64,000 nt of DNA from Hyalangium ruber (GTDB lineage: Bacteria; Myxococcota; Myxococcia; Myxococcales; Myxococcaceae). Where the stretch lies: NCBI RefSeq assembly GCF_034259325.1, contig NZ_JAXIVS010000004.1:434001-498000 (forward strand). Reading direction: 5' to 3'. The notes under the pieces are model-generated. The model did no database searches. It worked only from the letters and a program-made list of their open reading frames with translations, and was not told where the DNA came from. The stretch's first letter is position 1. Each line of letters opens with the position of its first letter. The translations under genes and the position numbers were made by a program. Positions 45,775 to 54,689 of the stretch are shown here, in pieces.

Positions 45775-48700
45775 CTACGGAGAGCCCGTCGCGGTCTGGA
45801 TGTCCTTGCGCAGCTTCTTCACCCGGCCGAGCACCTCTTTGTCACCCGAGTCCCCGACCTGCTCCACGTCATTCTGCAGCGTCTCGTAGCGCTTGCAGAG
45901 AATGCCAATCTTGGGGCTCTCGCACGACTGGACCTCGGTGAGCTTCTGGAAGGCCCGGCTCGCCAGTCCCCACTCCTTCTGCAGCTCGCTGGCTTCCTTG
46001 CGCGCCGGCTTCTTCGAGGGGCGCGCGGGTGCCTTCTTGGACGAGGGGGCCGATGTCGGCGAGGCCATCAGGGGGACGAGCATCTCGTCCTCCATCATGG
46101 GCTCCTCGGCCTCGGGCGTTTCAGCACCGGGCGTCGCGGCCTCCGCCACCGCGGGCGCCTGCGCGCCGCCAGGCGTGGGAGCCGCTTCAGCCCCGGGCGC
46201 CGAGGCACCCGCCCCGGGAACCGGAGTCAGCGGCGAGCGCCCAAGCGCCGACTTCGGCGGTGGGTTCACCGGCACCGGCTTGAAGTTCAGCAGGGGCTTG
46301 AGGTGGGGGAACGCCATCGCCATGGCCCCACCCGTGATGCCCAGCACCAGGACCGTCACCAGGAGCCATCCCCAGGAGCGCTTCTTGGCGGGCGCGGCCT
46401 TCTGCGGGCGCTTGGTGTCGTCGCGGTGGATGCGGCGCGTGTTCTCGCCCGGCCGGGTGGGAATCGGCGTCTTCCGGGTGTCCTCGCGTGGATCCCTTGC
46501 CTCCAGCCCGTCCTCCTCGGGAGCTGGCGCGGGAGCGGACTCGGGCTCCACCGCGCGTACCGGACCGCTTCGAGGCGAGGTGCCTCCCCGAGTCACTGGC
46601 GCCATCCCCGGAGAGGACAGGCGCGGACGGCGCGCGTTCTTCGGGCGCGACACCCCGGAGGACTCCTCCAGCGTGCCTCCCACGATGATTGGATCCGGCG
46701 CATCCGGGACAGGCGGAGCGCTCAGGGCGGCCTCATCGAGCATGACGCGCGGCTGCGTGTCCTCGGGGATGGCCGGGTTGGCGGCCATCTGGTAGCTCGG
46801 ATGCGTGTCATCCATGCCCGGCCGGTTGGAGCCCGTCGGAGGCAGGGTGTCGCTCGGGAGCAGCTGCAGCAGGGCCTCCGCGGAGAGGGGCGCCGCGCTC
46901 CCGGCCTCGGCCAGCGCCGCGCGGGAGGCGGAGACGCGGCCGGACTCGCGCACGGGCGGCAGGGTATCCATGGCCGAGGTGGAGGTCCGCGGCCCCTCGG
47001 GAGGAGGCGCGCTCCGAGCCTCCGAGGCCTCCCGCTGCGAGGGCGCCTGCGTGGGAGCGGAGAACCAGGCCGGTGGCGGAGGCGCGGCCGGGGCGGGCGT
47101 GGGCTCGGGAACGAAGGGCGTGGGAATCTGGATCGTCGGCGCGTTGGCGCGAACGGTGTCCGTGCTCCGGGGCTCGGGAGTCAGCGCGCTGGCGGGTACT
47201 GGAGGAGGCGCCGCCTGCCGTGGCGGCTCCGGGGGCCGGGGCGCGCTGGCGGCCGGGGGTGGCGCGGGGGGGCGCGCGCTGGGGCTGGCCGCCGGGGGAG
47301 CCGCGCGCGGAGCTTCCAGGGACCGGGGAAGCTGCGGGCTGGTGACCGCCGGGGGAGGAACCCCGGGCGGGATGGCGGCCGCCGGCACGAGCGGAATCGG
47401 CACCTCCACCGTCAGCGCCTGGGAGCGCGACGCGGACGCGGCCACGGCCACGGCCAAGGGCACCGGCGGCGGGGGGCGCTCGGGAGCCTCGGGGCGCATC
47501 TCCACGGAGGCGGTATCGGTCGTGAGGGAGGTGGCGGACAACGCGGGCCGCGAGCGGGACCGGGGTACCTCGAGCGCCTCGACGGAGGCCGCGGGGCGCG
47601 TCTCCTCCAGCGGCACACCGGGCCGGGTATCGCCCTCGTTCACCGGGCTGCCGTCACGGCCGCGCGGCGTGGGCTGGAACGAGAGCGGCTCGACGGGCCC
47701 ATCCAGCTTGATGGTACGCGGGGGCAGCAGGGGCTTGGGGAGCCGCCCCGCCGGGTCCGTGGACTCCTCGGAGCGCGAGGACTCCTCGTTGCCCGCGCGC
47801 GGCACGTCCTTGAGCTGCGCCAGCATCTTGCGCTCGCTCTGGTACTCGGCGGAGAACAGGTCGCGCATGAAGCGGGTGACGCTCTCGGGCCCCGCGCTCG
47901 GGTCGATCTCCAGCAAGCAGCTCTGCAGCCTGCCCCGGAACTCCTCGGCCGTCTGGAAGCGCTGCCCCGGCTCCACCGCCAGCGCCTTCATCACCAATTG
48001 CGCCACCGCCGGCGGAGTCATCGGCTCCACTTCGCTCAGCGGGGTGATGCGCGGGTTGGCCACCACGGACATCAGGTCGCCGGCGTGGACGCTGTCGAAG
48101 GGGTTCTTGCCGGAGATGAGCTCGTAGAGGCACAGCCCCACCGCGTACAGGTCGCTGCGGCGGTCCACCTGCTGGTGGCGCGCCTGCTCCGGCGACATGT
48201 AGAGGAACTTGCCCAGGATGATGCTCGGGTTGGTCTTCGCCGCAGACAGCCGGCTCTTGGCCAGCCCGAAGTCGATGACCTTCACCTCCCCCTCATAGGA
48301 GATGAGGATGTTCTGCGGGGAGATGTCCCGGTGGACGAGGTGGATCTCCTTCTCGTCGTCGTCGCGCTTGCGGTGCGCGTACGCCAGGGCGTCCAGCACC
48401 CGCGCCATCACGAACAGGATGAAGGTGAGCGGCAGCGGCATCTGCCGGTCCCGCACCCGCCCGGCCACCTTGCGCAGGTCCTTGCCGTCCACGTACTCGA
48501 GGGCCATGTACGCCTCGCCCTCGTGCAGCCCCATGTCCAGCACCTGCGCGATGGAGCCGTGGCTGAGCTTCACCAGCGTGCGCGCCTCGCCCACGAAGCG
48601 GTCGACGAACTCCGTATCCTCGGCCAGCTGCGGGAGGATCTTCTTGATGACGCACAGCTTCTCGAAGCCCTGCGCGCCCTCCAGCCGTGCCAGGTAGATC

Positions 48701-48801
48701 TCCCCCATGCCCCCCGTGGCGAGGTGGGACAGGAGCGTGTACCGGCCGAACGGTTGCGGCCGGAAGGGACGCAGCCGGGCTGATGGCGAGGAAGAGGTCA
48801 T
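45775..48801 (-). CDS. large Ser/Thr protein kinase with Pro-rich linker
   Basis: 1008 residues. Kinase domain about 15-290 with ATGGMGEIYLA loop, VHRDISPQNILI, DFGLAK and SPEQ. A 450-residue Pro/Ala-rich linker follows, then one membrane helix (WLLVTVLVLGITGGAMAMAF) and an extracytoplasmic region ending in a helical part with two Cys (CESPKIGILCKR). It could sense an envelope signal. The btuD-like gene lies 4 nt downstream. Confidence 0.9.
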   Translation of the reverse strand: MTSSSPSARLRPFRPQPFGRYTLLSHLATGGMGEIYLARLEGAQGFEKLCVIKKILPQLAEDTEFVDRFVGEARTLVKLSHGSIAQVLDMGLHEGEAYMALEYVDGKDLRKVAGRVRDRQMPLPLTFILFVMARVLDALAYAHRKRDDDEKEIHLVHRDISPQNILISYEGEVKVIDFGLAKSRLSAAKTNPSIILGKFLYMSPEQARHQQVDRRSDLYAVGLCLYELISGKNPFDSVHAGDLMSVVANPRITPLSEVEPMTPPAVAQLVMKALAVEPGQRFQTAEEFRGRLQSCLLEIDPSAGPESVTRFMRDLFSAEYQSERKMLAQLKDVPRAGNEESSRSEESTDPAGRLPKPLLPPRTIKLDGPVEPLSFQPTPRGRDGSPVNEGDTRPGVPLEETRPAASVEALEVPRSRSRPALSATSLTTDTASVEMRPEAPERPPPPVPLAVAVAASASRSQALTVEVPIPLVPAAAIPPGVPPPAVTSPQLPRSLEAPRAAPPAASPSARPPAPPPAASAPRPPEPPRQAAPPPVPASALTPEPRSTDTVRANAPTIQIPTPFVPEPTPAPAAPPPPAWFSAPTQAPSQREASEARSAPPPEGPRTSTSAMDTLPPVRESGRVSASRAALAEAGSAAPLSAEALLQLLPSDTLPPTGSNRPGMDDTHPSYQMAANPAIPEDTQPRVMLDEAALSAPPVPDAPDPIIVGGTLEESSGVSRPKNARRPRLSSPGMAPVTRGGTSPRSGPVRAVEPESAPAPAPEEDGLEARDPREDTRKTPIPTRPGENTRRIHRDDTKRPQKAAPAKKRSWGWLLVTVLVLGITGGAMAMAFPHLKPLLNFKPVPVNPPPKSALGRSPLTPVPGAGASAPGAEAAPTPGGAQAPAVAEAATPGAETPEAEEPMMEDEMLVPLMASPTSAPSSKKAPARPSKKPARKEASELQKEWGLASRAFQKLTEVQSCESPKIGILCKRYETLQNDVEQVGDSGDKEVLGRVKKLRKDIQTATGSP

Positions 48802-48898
48802 TCGGTCTGGGAGCCCAAGAACCTCGCATTCAAGCCGGTTCGGGCCTACCTCTTCAACCGGTCAACCGGACGAAGGCGTCCAGATGGCCGATCCCACC

Positions 48899-50602
48899 CT
48901 ACTTGACTACGCCGGGGTTGGTGAGCTGGGGGATGTCCTCCTCCAGCACTTCGAAGGCCGCCATCTTCTCCTTGGGGGCCCGCAAGAGGCGCTCTCCCAG
49001 GGGCATGACGTCGAAGCGGGCCCCCACGGAGGCCAGCGTCTTGCCCGTAATCAGCACCTGGCCAGGGGCGGCGGTGGCCGCCAGCCACGCGGCCACGGGC
49101 ATCCCCTCGCCCACGGCGGTCAGGTCCAGGCGCGGCTCGAGGCCGATCATCCCCACCAGCGCCTTGGTGGTGTGGATGCCGATGCGCAGCTCGCACCGCT
49201 CGTCCGGGGGCCGGCGGGACATGGCCCGCTCCCAGTCCGCCTGGATCGCCAGCCCCGCCCGCACCGCACGCACCGCGTCATCCGGCTTGCCGTAGGGCAC
49301 GCCGAACAGGGCGCGCACGGACTCGCCGATGAACGTCTCCACCGAGCCCTCGAAGCTGAAGAGCAGCCCGCCCATCTTCTGGTGGAAGTCATTGAGGACG
49401 GCCGTGGCGCGCACCGGGCCCAGGCGTGCGCTCAGCGCCCCGAAGCCCGCCAGCTCCGCGTGCAGCACCGTGAGAGGCCGCTCCTCCAGCCCCGGCAGCC
49501 GGCCTCCGGCACGCTGGGCCTCGCCGGCGCGGCGCTCGGCCACCTCCGGCGCGTGGAAGCGCTCCAGGGTGCGGCGAAGGCCCGTGCTGGCCCCACCCCC
49601 GCCGCTGCTCTCCTTGTTCGAGAAGCGCTGCAGCCCGCTGGCCACCAGGTGCGCCACGGCGGTGCAGGCGTCGAGCATGATCTCCAGCGTCGTCTCCCCT
49701 TCGGCCGGGGTGTTGACGTAGAGCACGCCCGAGAAGGGCGCCTCGCGGCCGATGGGGATGCACAGCACCCGGTCCACGCCGTAGAGGATGACGCTCTCGC
49801 GGCCAGCGAAGCGGCGGTCATCGCGCACGTCTCCCACGGCCAGCGCGCTGCCCTGGCGCAGGGCCTCCTCGACGATGGCGTCCGAGACGGGCACCTCGCC
49901 CTTGGCGAGCTTGCCCCGGTGGCGCACGGCGGCGGGCACGAACACCCCGCTGGAGTGGCGCAGGAGCACCACCGCCGTGGTGGCCTCGGTGCGCTCGATG
50001 ACCCGGTCCATGGAGGACTCGAGGAACGACGTGAGCGTCTCGGCGGTGGCCAGCGCCTCGGCGGTGCGGAACAGCAGCACCAGCGTCTCGTAGGAGGCCT
50101 TCGGAGAGGCGCTGCTTGGCGACAGGGGCGAGGGGCCGGACTGGGCGTCGTCGAACGGGACGGGCGCGAAGTTGTCCAGCGCCCGCAGCACGTCCAGGTC
50201 CTTCACGTTCTTGGCGAGGATGACGGAAGGGCTGACGTCCTCCCCGTGGCCGAAGCGGCGCACGCCACCCGCGCCCAGGTCCACCATCTCCGTGGCGGCG
50301 CTCTCCACGGTGTGCGGCTGGCGGATGGCCAGGGAGTTCTCCCCCAGGGAGACGGTGTCTCCGGGAGTCAGCTCGCGGCTGCCCTGCAGGGGGATGCCGT
50401 TGACCCGGCTGCCGTTGCGGCTGCCCAGGTCCTCGATGCGCAGCGAGTCGCCCTCCACGAGCAGCCGGGCGTGCTTGCGGGAGACGAGGTCGCCTCCCAG
50501 CACGATGTCGTTCTCATCCGCCCGGCCAAGGCTGGTGGCTCCTTCAGGTAAATCGTAAGGAGTGTCGAAGTAGCCTGGGCCGTTGATGATGATCTGCCAC
50601 AT
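48899..50602 (-). CDS. FHA-GAF-pseudo-adenylate-cyclase protein
   Basis: 567 residues. FHA at about 20-95 (SLGRADENDIVL, VSRKHARL, GSRNGSRVNG), GAF at about 170-330, and a class III cyclase fold at about 375-550. The cyclase has lost key residues: the first metal Asp is Glu (HAELAGFG), the second is Glu (FIGESVRALFG), the substrate Lys is Thr, and the Asn/Arg pair of NVASR is replaced (PVAAW). It is probably not catalytic and may act as a signal-responsive partner. A paralogue at 53061 keeps all residues. 108 nt separate it from the SIR2-CHAT gene upstream. Confidence 0.85.
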   Translation of the reverse strand: MWQIIINGPGYFDTPYDLPEGATSLGRADENDIVLGGDLVSRKHARLLVEGDSLRIEDLGSRNGSRVNGIPLQGSRELTPGDTVSLGENSLAIRQPHTVESAATEMVDLGAGGVRRFGHGEDVSPSVILAKNVKDLDVLRALDNFAPVPFDDAQSGPSPLSPSSASPKASYETLVLLFRTAEALATAETLTSFLESSMDRVIERTEATTAVVLLRHSSGVFVPAAVRHRGKLAKGEVPVSDAIVEEALRQGSALAVGDVRDDRRFAGRESVILYGVDRVLCIPIGREAPFSGVLYVNTPAEGETTLEIMLDACTAVAHLVASGLQRFSNKESSGGGGASTGLRRTLERFHAPEVAERRAGEAQRAGGRLPGLEERPLTVLHAELAGFGALSARLGPVRATAVLNDFHQKMGGLLFSFEGSVETFIGESVRALFGVPYGKPDDAVRAVRAGLAIQADWERAMSRRPPDERCELRIGIHTTKALVGMIGLEPRLDLTAVGEGMPVAAWLAATAAPGQVLITGKTLASVGARFDVMPLGERLLRAPKEKMAAFEVLEEDIPQLTNPGVVK

Positions 50603-50710
50603 CGCAAGCCAGAGATTACACGACCCGCTGTGCTTCCGAGGAAGTTCTACGTAACGGGCGCCGTGATTTCACGCGCCCGTGGGGTGTGCTCCTCTCGCAC
50701 CGCGTCATTC

Positions 50711-52927
50711 CTAACCCTCGTCGTCCCCCGCGGCGGGGAAGGACAACGCTCCGTCTCCGCTGAGGACGTACTGGCGGGCCGTGGGGTCCTCGGGGAACTT
50801 CTGGAGCGTCTCCACCCGCGCGCGGCGGACGGCGTCGGCGATGGGCAAGCGCAGCAAGAGGTCGCGGTGCAGCGCGGCCATGAAGGCCGTGCCCGCCTCG
50901 GCGCTCGGCATGTCGAAGGCCCCCACGAAGGCGCCCACGCCCACCTGGGTCGCCAGGTCCATGAAGCCCTCGCGCCCCTCGAAGAGGGAAACCCGGGAGT
51001 TCGGCACGGGCAGCCGCTGGTAGCCCCTCGCTCCGGCGTGTACGCCGAACGCATGGGGGACAAAGGCCGAGGAGGGGGCGTTCACGACCAGGAAGGGCAG
51101 CTGGCCCCGGTCGAGGACCGAGCGGAGGGCGCCCGAGGACAGCTCCATGGCCCCGGGAAGCTCCAGGTAGAGCTCGCCGTCCACCTGACCCACGCCTCCT
51201 GTGTAGTGCAGGAGGTCCGGCAGCTCCCGGTCCAGCTCCGCCATGACGCGGTTGAACATCGCGTCCTCTCCTCGCAGCACCGTGCAGGAGATCCCCAGCG
51301 AACGCCCGTACAGGCGAGCGAGCGCGTCAATCTCTTGCCGCGCGCCGCCACTGGTCGACCCACCTCCCTCGATGAGGAGGACGCGGGGGGAGGAGCGAAC
51401 CCGTGGAGTTCCCCGCGCCTGACGCGCGACGCCCACCGGAGCACGCACCACCTTCCTCGCCAGGGCCACGGGCGCGTCCCGAAGCGGGAGCAACTCCCAG
51501 GGGAAGCGCGCCAGCTCCGGAGCGCCATGCAGCACGAGCGGCGCCTGCGGTGAGACGCTGGGAGCGCCCAGCGCCTCGAGCACGGGGCCCGGCAGGTACT
51601 TCGCGAAGAGCTTGGGGACGTGGGTGTAGAGCCAGGCGTGAGACTTCGCGCCCTCTTCCAGTGCCCGCTTCAGGGACAGCCACAGGTCCTCGGTCAATGC
51701 CGAGGGCGCGACGCCCTGCACCGTGGACTCCGGCTTGCCCTGGATCAGCCGGAGCTGGAGCCTGCCTTCCGCGGACTCGAGGAACAGGTGCTGCGGCTCG
51801 ATGGAGGCAGCGGTCCGGGTCGCGGCGGGCTGGGGCACCGCGGGAGCGGCCTGGGGCACGGGCCCGGCGGAAAGAGTGGCCTCGTCCTCCGTGCTCTCCT
51901 CGGAGGGGTGGGAGACGCCCAGCGGCTCGAGCAGCCGGGACAGGAGACCGCCGGGGGATTGCGGTACGGGGCTCGGAGCTCGTGCCGGAACCCTGGAGTC
52001 GCTGGGGTGCGGCGCGGGGATGGGAGGCGCCACGGGAGCGGCCATGTTCTGCGGCACCACCTTCATCTGCGCAGGGGACTCCACAGCGACCGGCTTGGGA
52101 GTCACCGCGTCCTTCAAGGCCCGCAGGAAGAGGGGCACCTCCTCGTGCTTCCCACTCGTATAGGGGATGACCCGGATGCGCGCCGTGCGCCAGAGCACGT
52201 CTCGCTCCACCGGGCCCAGGTCCGTCATCAGCGCGTAGCGCTCGGGGACATAGCCCCGGAAGTGCGTGAGCTGTCGGTCCATCAGCAAGCGGAAGTCCGG
52301 ATCCGACAGCGAGTAGCCCACGAAGAACAGGGCCTTGGTGAGCAGCAGGCCCGTGAAGACCTCGTTGAAGGCGGGGTTGGCGTGGATGATTTCGCTGTAG
52401 TCGCGCGAGGTGAGCACCACCGTCTCGGGCCGGTCGATGTCGCCGTGCGCCTTGAGGATGAACGGCCCACCGTTGAAGAGCAGCCCGCCCAGCGCCTCGG
52501 TGTCCTTGTGGGTGAGCGTCTTGGGATAGGCGCCCTTCTCGGCCGCGTACGCCCGCTCCAGCAGCTTGTCGTAGTTGGTCGTCACCCAGGCACTGAAGGG
52601 CAGCTGCATCAGCGTCTGATGCACTGCCGGTAGCGCCTCCTTGTCGCCGCGCAGCTTGTCGGTGAGGAACTGGTGGTAGGCCGCGCCCAGCTCCTCCTTG
52701 CAGAAGTCGGCCACCTCCAGGAGCTTGCCTTGCTCCACGAGCCTCTGGAGCTCCGCCTGATGGGTCTCCCCCTCTGGCAGCGCGGCGACCATGTCGTCGA
52801 CGACCTCCAGCAGCAGCTTGCGCCAAGTGGGCAGCCCCGCCGCGGACGACAGGCCCGCGCCGACGAACACCACGCACCGGCCCTGCTGGATGTAGCGGAC
52901 GAGCAACCCGGGAGGCTTGGGAGTCAT
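50711..52927 (-). CDS. SIR2-family domain fused to a degenerate CHAT-like domain
   Basis: 738 residues, no signal peptide or membrane helix. The N-terminal part (about 8-270) is a SIR2_2-type NAD-binding domain: VGAGLSSAAG (22-31), TTNYDKLLE (116-124), His 161 in KAHGDID and FVGYSLSDPDFRLL (202-215). A Pro-rich linker (275-380) joins a C-terminal region with CHAT-like features: FPWELLPL (475-482), LLHYTGG (572-578), VVNAPSS (614-620) and ADAVRRARVETLQ near the end. The CHAT His of GHG and the Cys of NAC are Gly and Pro, so protease activity is doubtful. SIR2 NADases serve antiphage defence; a defence role is inferred. The ATG at 52927 was chosen although no clear SD precedes it; an in-frame GTG lies 7 codons upstream. 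Confidence 0.78.
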   Translation of the reverse strand: MTPKPPGLLVRYIQQGRCVVFVGAGLSSAAGLPTWRKLLLEVVDDMVAALPEGETHQAELQRLVEQGKLLEVADFCKEELGAAYHQFLTDKLRGDKEALPAVHQTLMQLPFSAWVTTNYDKLLERAYAAEKGAYPKTLTHKDTEALGGLLFNGGPFILKAHGDIDRPETVVLTSRDYSEIIHANPAFNEVFTGLLLTKALFFVGYSLSDPDFRLLMDRQLTHFRGYVPERYALMTDLGPVERDVLWRTARIRVIPYTSGKHEEVPLFLRALKDAVTPKPVAVESPAQMKVVPQNMAAPVAPPIPAPHPSDSRVPARAPSPVPQSPGGLLSRLLEPLGVSHPSEESTEDEATLSAGPVPQAAPAVPQPAATRTAASIEPQHLFLESAEGRLQLRLIQGKPESTVQGVAPSALTEDLWLSLKRALEEGAKSHAWLYTHVPKLFAKYLPGPVLEALGAPSVSPQAPLVLHGAPELARFPWELLPLRDAPVALARKVVRAPVGVARQARGTPRVRSSPRVLLIEGGGSTSGGARQEIDALARLYGRSLGISCTVLRGEDAMFNRVMAELDRELPDLLHYTGGVGQVDGELYLELPGAMELSSGALRSVLDRGQLPFLVVNAPSSAFVPHAFGVHAGARGYQRLPVPNSRVSLFEGREGFMDLATQVGVGAFVGAFDMPSAEAGTAFMAALHRDLLLRLPIADAVRRARVETLQKFPEDPTARQYVLSGDGALSFPAAGDDEG

Positions 52928-53060
52928 ATAAGGATAACGATCGACCACCGGACGCCTGCTTGCCAACCACGCTCCCACACTTCGTGCGCGAACCTGGCCG
53001 GAGGGCCCTGGCACAGGGTCACGGCGCTTGGGCAGAATGAGGCAACCCAGGAGGGTCTCC

Positions 53061-54680
53061 GTGCCGGTGCTGCAGCTCATCATGAACCCCGGACTGTCCG
53101 ACGAGCAGGTCTTCCCCCTCGGCCCGGGCAGCACGCTCATCGGCCGAGACCCGGAGAACCAGGTCTCCATCCTCCACAAGAGCCTGTCGCGCCATCACGC
53201 CCGGCTCGAGACCTCCCATGGCAAGGTGGTCCTGACCGACCTGGACAGCAAGAACGGCACCTTCATCCGCGGCACCCGCGTGAAAGCGAGCTGCGAGCTG
53301 CAGCCCGGCGACACCTTCACCTGTGGGGCGGTCCACTTCCGACTCGTGGCCCAGAGCGTGGAGCAAGTGGTCAACCCCACGATGACCCACACCGCCCCCA
53401 CGCTCTCGCAGGTGAGCATGCAGGAGCTGCTGGGCGGCCTGGGCCTGGAGGGCTCGCGCACCTCGGCGCTCAAGCTCAGCGCCCTGGCCGAGGCCGAGCG
53501 CGGGCGGGACAAGCTGCAGATCCTCCTCAAGGTCAGCCAGCTGCTCTCCTCGCCGGGCACCATCGACAGCCTGATGGAGCGCTCGCTGAACCTGGTGTTC
53601 CAGATCCTTGAGGTGGACCGGGCGGTCATCCTCCTGGTGGAGCCGCGCACAGGGGCGCTGCTGCCTCGGGTGACGCGGACCTCGGAGGAGGTCAAGAGCC
53701 CCGGGCAAATCTACAGCAAGCACATCGTCAACTACGTGCAGCAGCACGGCGTGGCGGCGCTGTTCTCCGACGCGCGGCTGGACCCTCGGCTGGAGACGTC
53801 CGAGTCCGTCATGCAGCAGTCCATCTACGCGGCCATGTGCGCGCCGCTCAAGGTGCGCGACGAGCTGCTGGGCGTGCTCTACGTGGACAACCTGCGAATT
53901 CCAGAGCGCTTCTCCCAGGAGGACCTCGAGTTCCTGTCCTCCTTCGCCAATCAGGTGGCCATCGCCCTGGAGAACTCGATGCTCTACCGGCGCATCGAGC
54001 AGGAGGCCGTCGTCCGCAGCAACTACCAGCGCTTCTTCCCGCCCAGCGCCCTCAAGCGGCTGGAGCAGTCCTCCTCGGGCATGGTGCTAGGCGCGAGAGA
54101 GACGGAGGTCACCACCCTCTTCTCGGACATCGCCGGCTTCACGCAGATGTCCTCGCGGATGCGGCCCATCGAAGTGGTGGACATGCTCAACGAGTACTTC
54201 CCCGTCATGGCGGACATCGTGTTCGAGCAGGAGGGGACGCTCGAGAAGTACATCGGCGATGCGCTGATGGCCATCTGGGGCGCGCCGTTCTCGCACCCGG
54301 ATGACGCGGACCGCGCGCTGTGGGCGGCGGTGCGGATGCAGCAGGAACTGGTACCGCTCAACGAGCGCCGGCGCGCCCGCCAGCAGGAGGAGATCCGGGT
54401 CCACATCGGCCTGAACACCGGCCCGGTGGCGGCGGGCAACATCGGCTCCAACCGCTTCCTGCAGTACGCCACCATCGGCGACACCACCAACGTGGCCAGC
54501 CGGGTGTGCAGCGCCGCCCAGTCGGGCGAGGTCCTCATCACCCAGAGCACCTATGACCGGCTGGTGGAGCGGCAGCGCTGGAAGCTGGAGCTGCTGCCCC
54601 CCGTCCAGGTCAAGGGCAAGGACGCGCCCCTGACGCTCTACCGGGTGGACTGGCGCGACATGAAGGCGCCAGGAACCTGA
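53061..54680 (+). CDS. FHA-GAF-class III adenylate cyclase
   Basis: 539 residues. FHA domain (about 20-90; GSTLIGRDPENQV, LSRHHARL, DSKNGTFIRG), GAF domain (about 165-320), and a full class III cyclase: metal Asp in LFSDIAGFT and IGDALMAIWG, adenine-selecting Lys in LEKYIGD and Asp in TIGDTTN, Asn/Arg in NVASRV. It should make cyclic AMP. The start is the GTG at 53061, which has AGGAGG 6 nt upstream; the ATG at 53037 lacks this. Divergent from the SIR2-CHAT gene, with a 133-nt gap. Confidence 0.92.
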   Translation: MPVLQLIMNPGLSDEQVFPLGPGSTLIGRDPENQVSILHKSLSRHHARLETSHGKVVLTDLDSKNGTFIRGTRVKASCELQPGDTFTCGAVHFRLVAQSVEQVVNPTMTHTAPTLSQVSMQELLGGLGLEGSRTSALKLSALAEAERGRDKLQILLKVSQLLSSPGTIDSLMERSLNLVFQILEVDRAVILLVEPRTGALLPRVTRTSEEVKSPGQIYSKHIVNYVQQHGVAALFSDARLDPRLETSESVMQQSIYAAMCAPLKVRDELLGVLYVDNLRIPERFSQEDLEFLSSFANQVAIALENSMLYRRIEQEAVVRSNYQRFFPPSALKRLEQSSSGMVLGARETEVTTLFSDIAGFTQMSSRMRPIEVVDMLNEYFPVMADIVFEQEGTLEKYIGDALMAIWGAPFSHPDDADRALWAAVRMQQELVPLNERRRARQQEEIRVHIGLNTGPVAAGNIGSNRFLQYATIGDTTNVASRVCSAAQSGEVLITQSTYDRLVERQRWKLELLPPVQVKGKDAPLTLYRVDWRDMKAPGT

Positions 54681-54689
54681 GCAGTCCCC

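Noticed and set aside
53037-53060. ATG start for the adenylate cyclase gene
   Set aside because: The GTG at 53061 has a consensus AGGAGG at good distance and gives the usual short N-terminus before the FHA domain.
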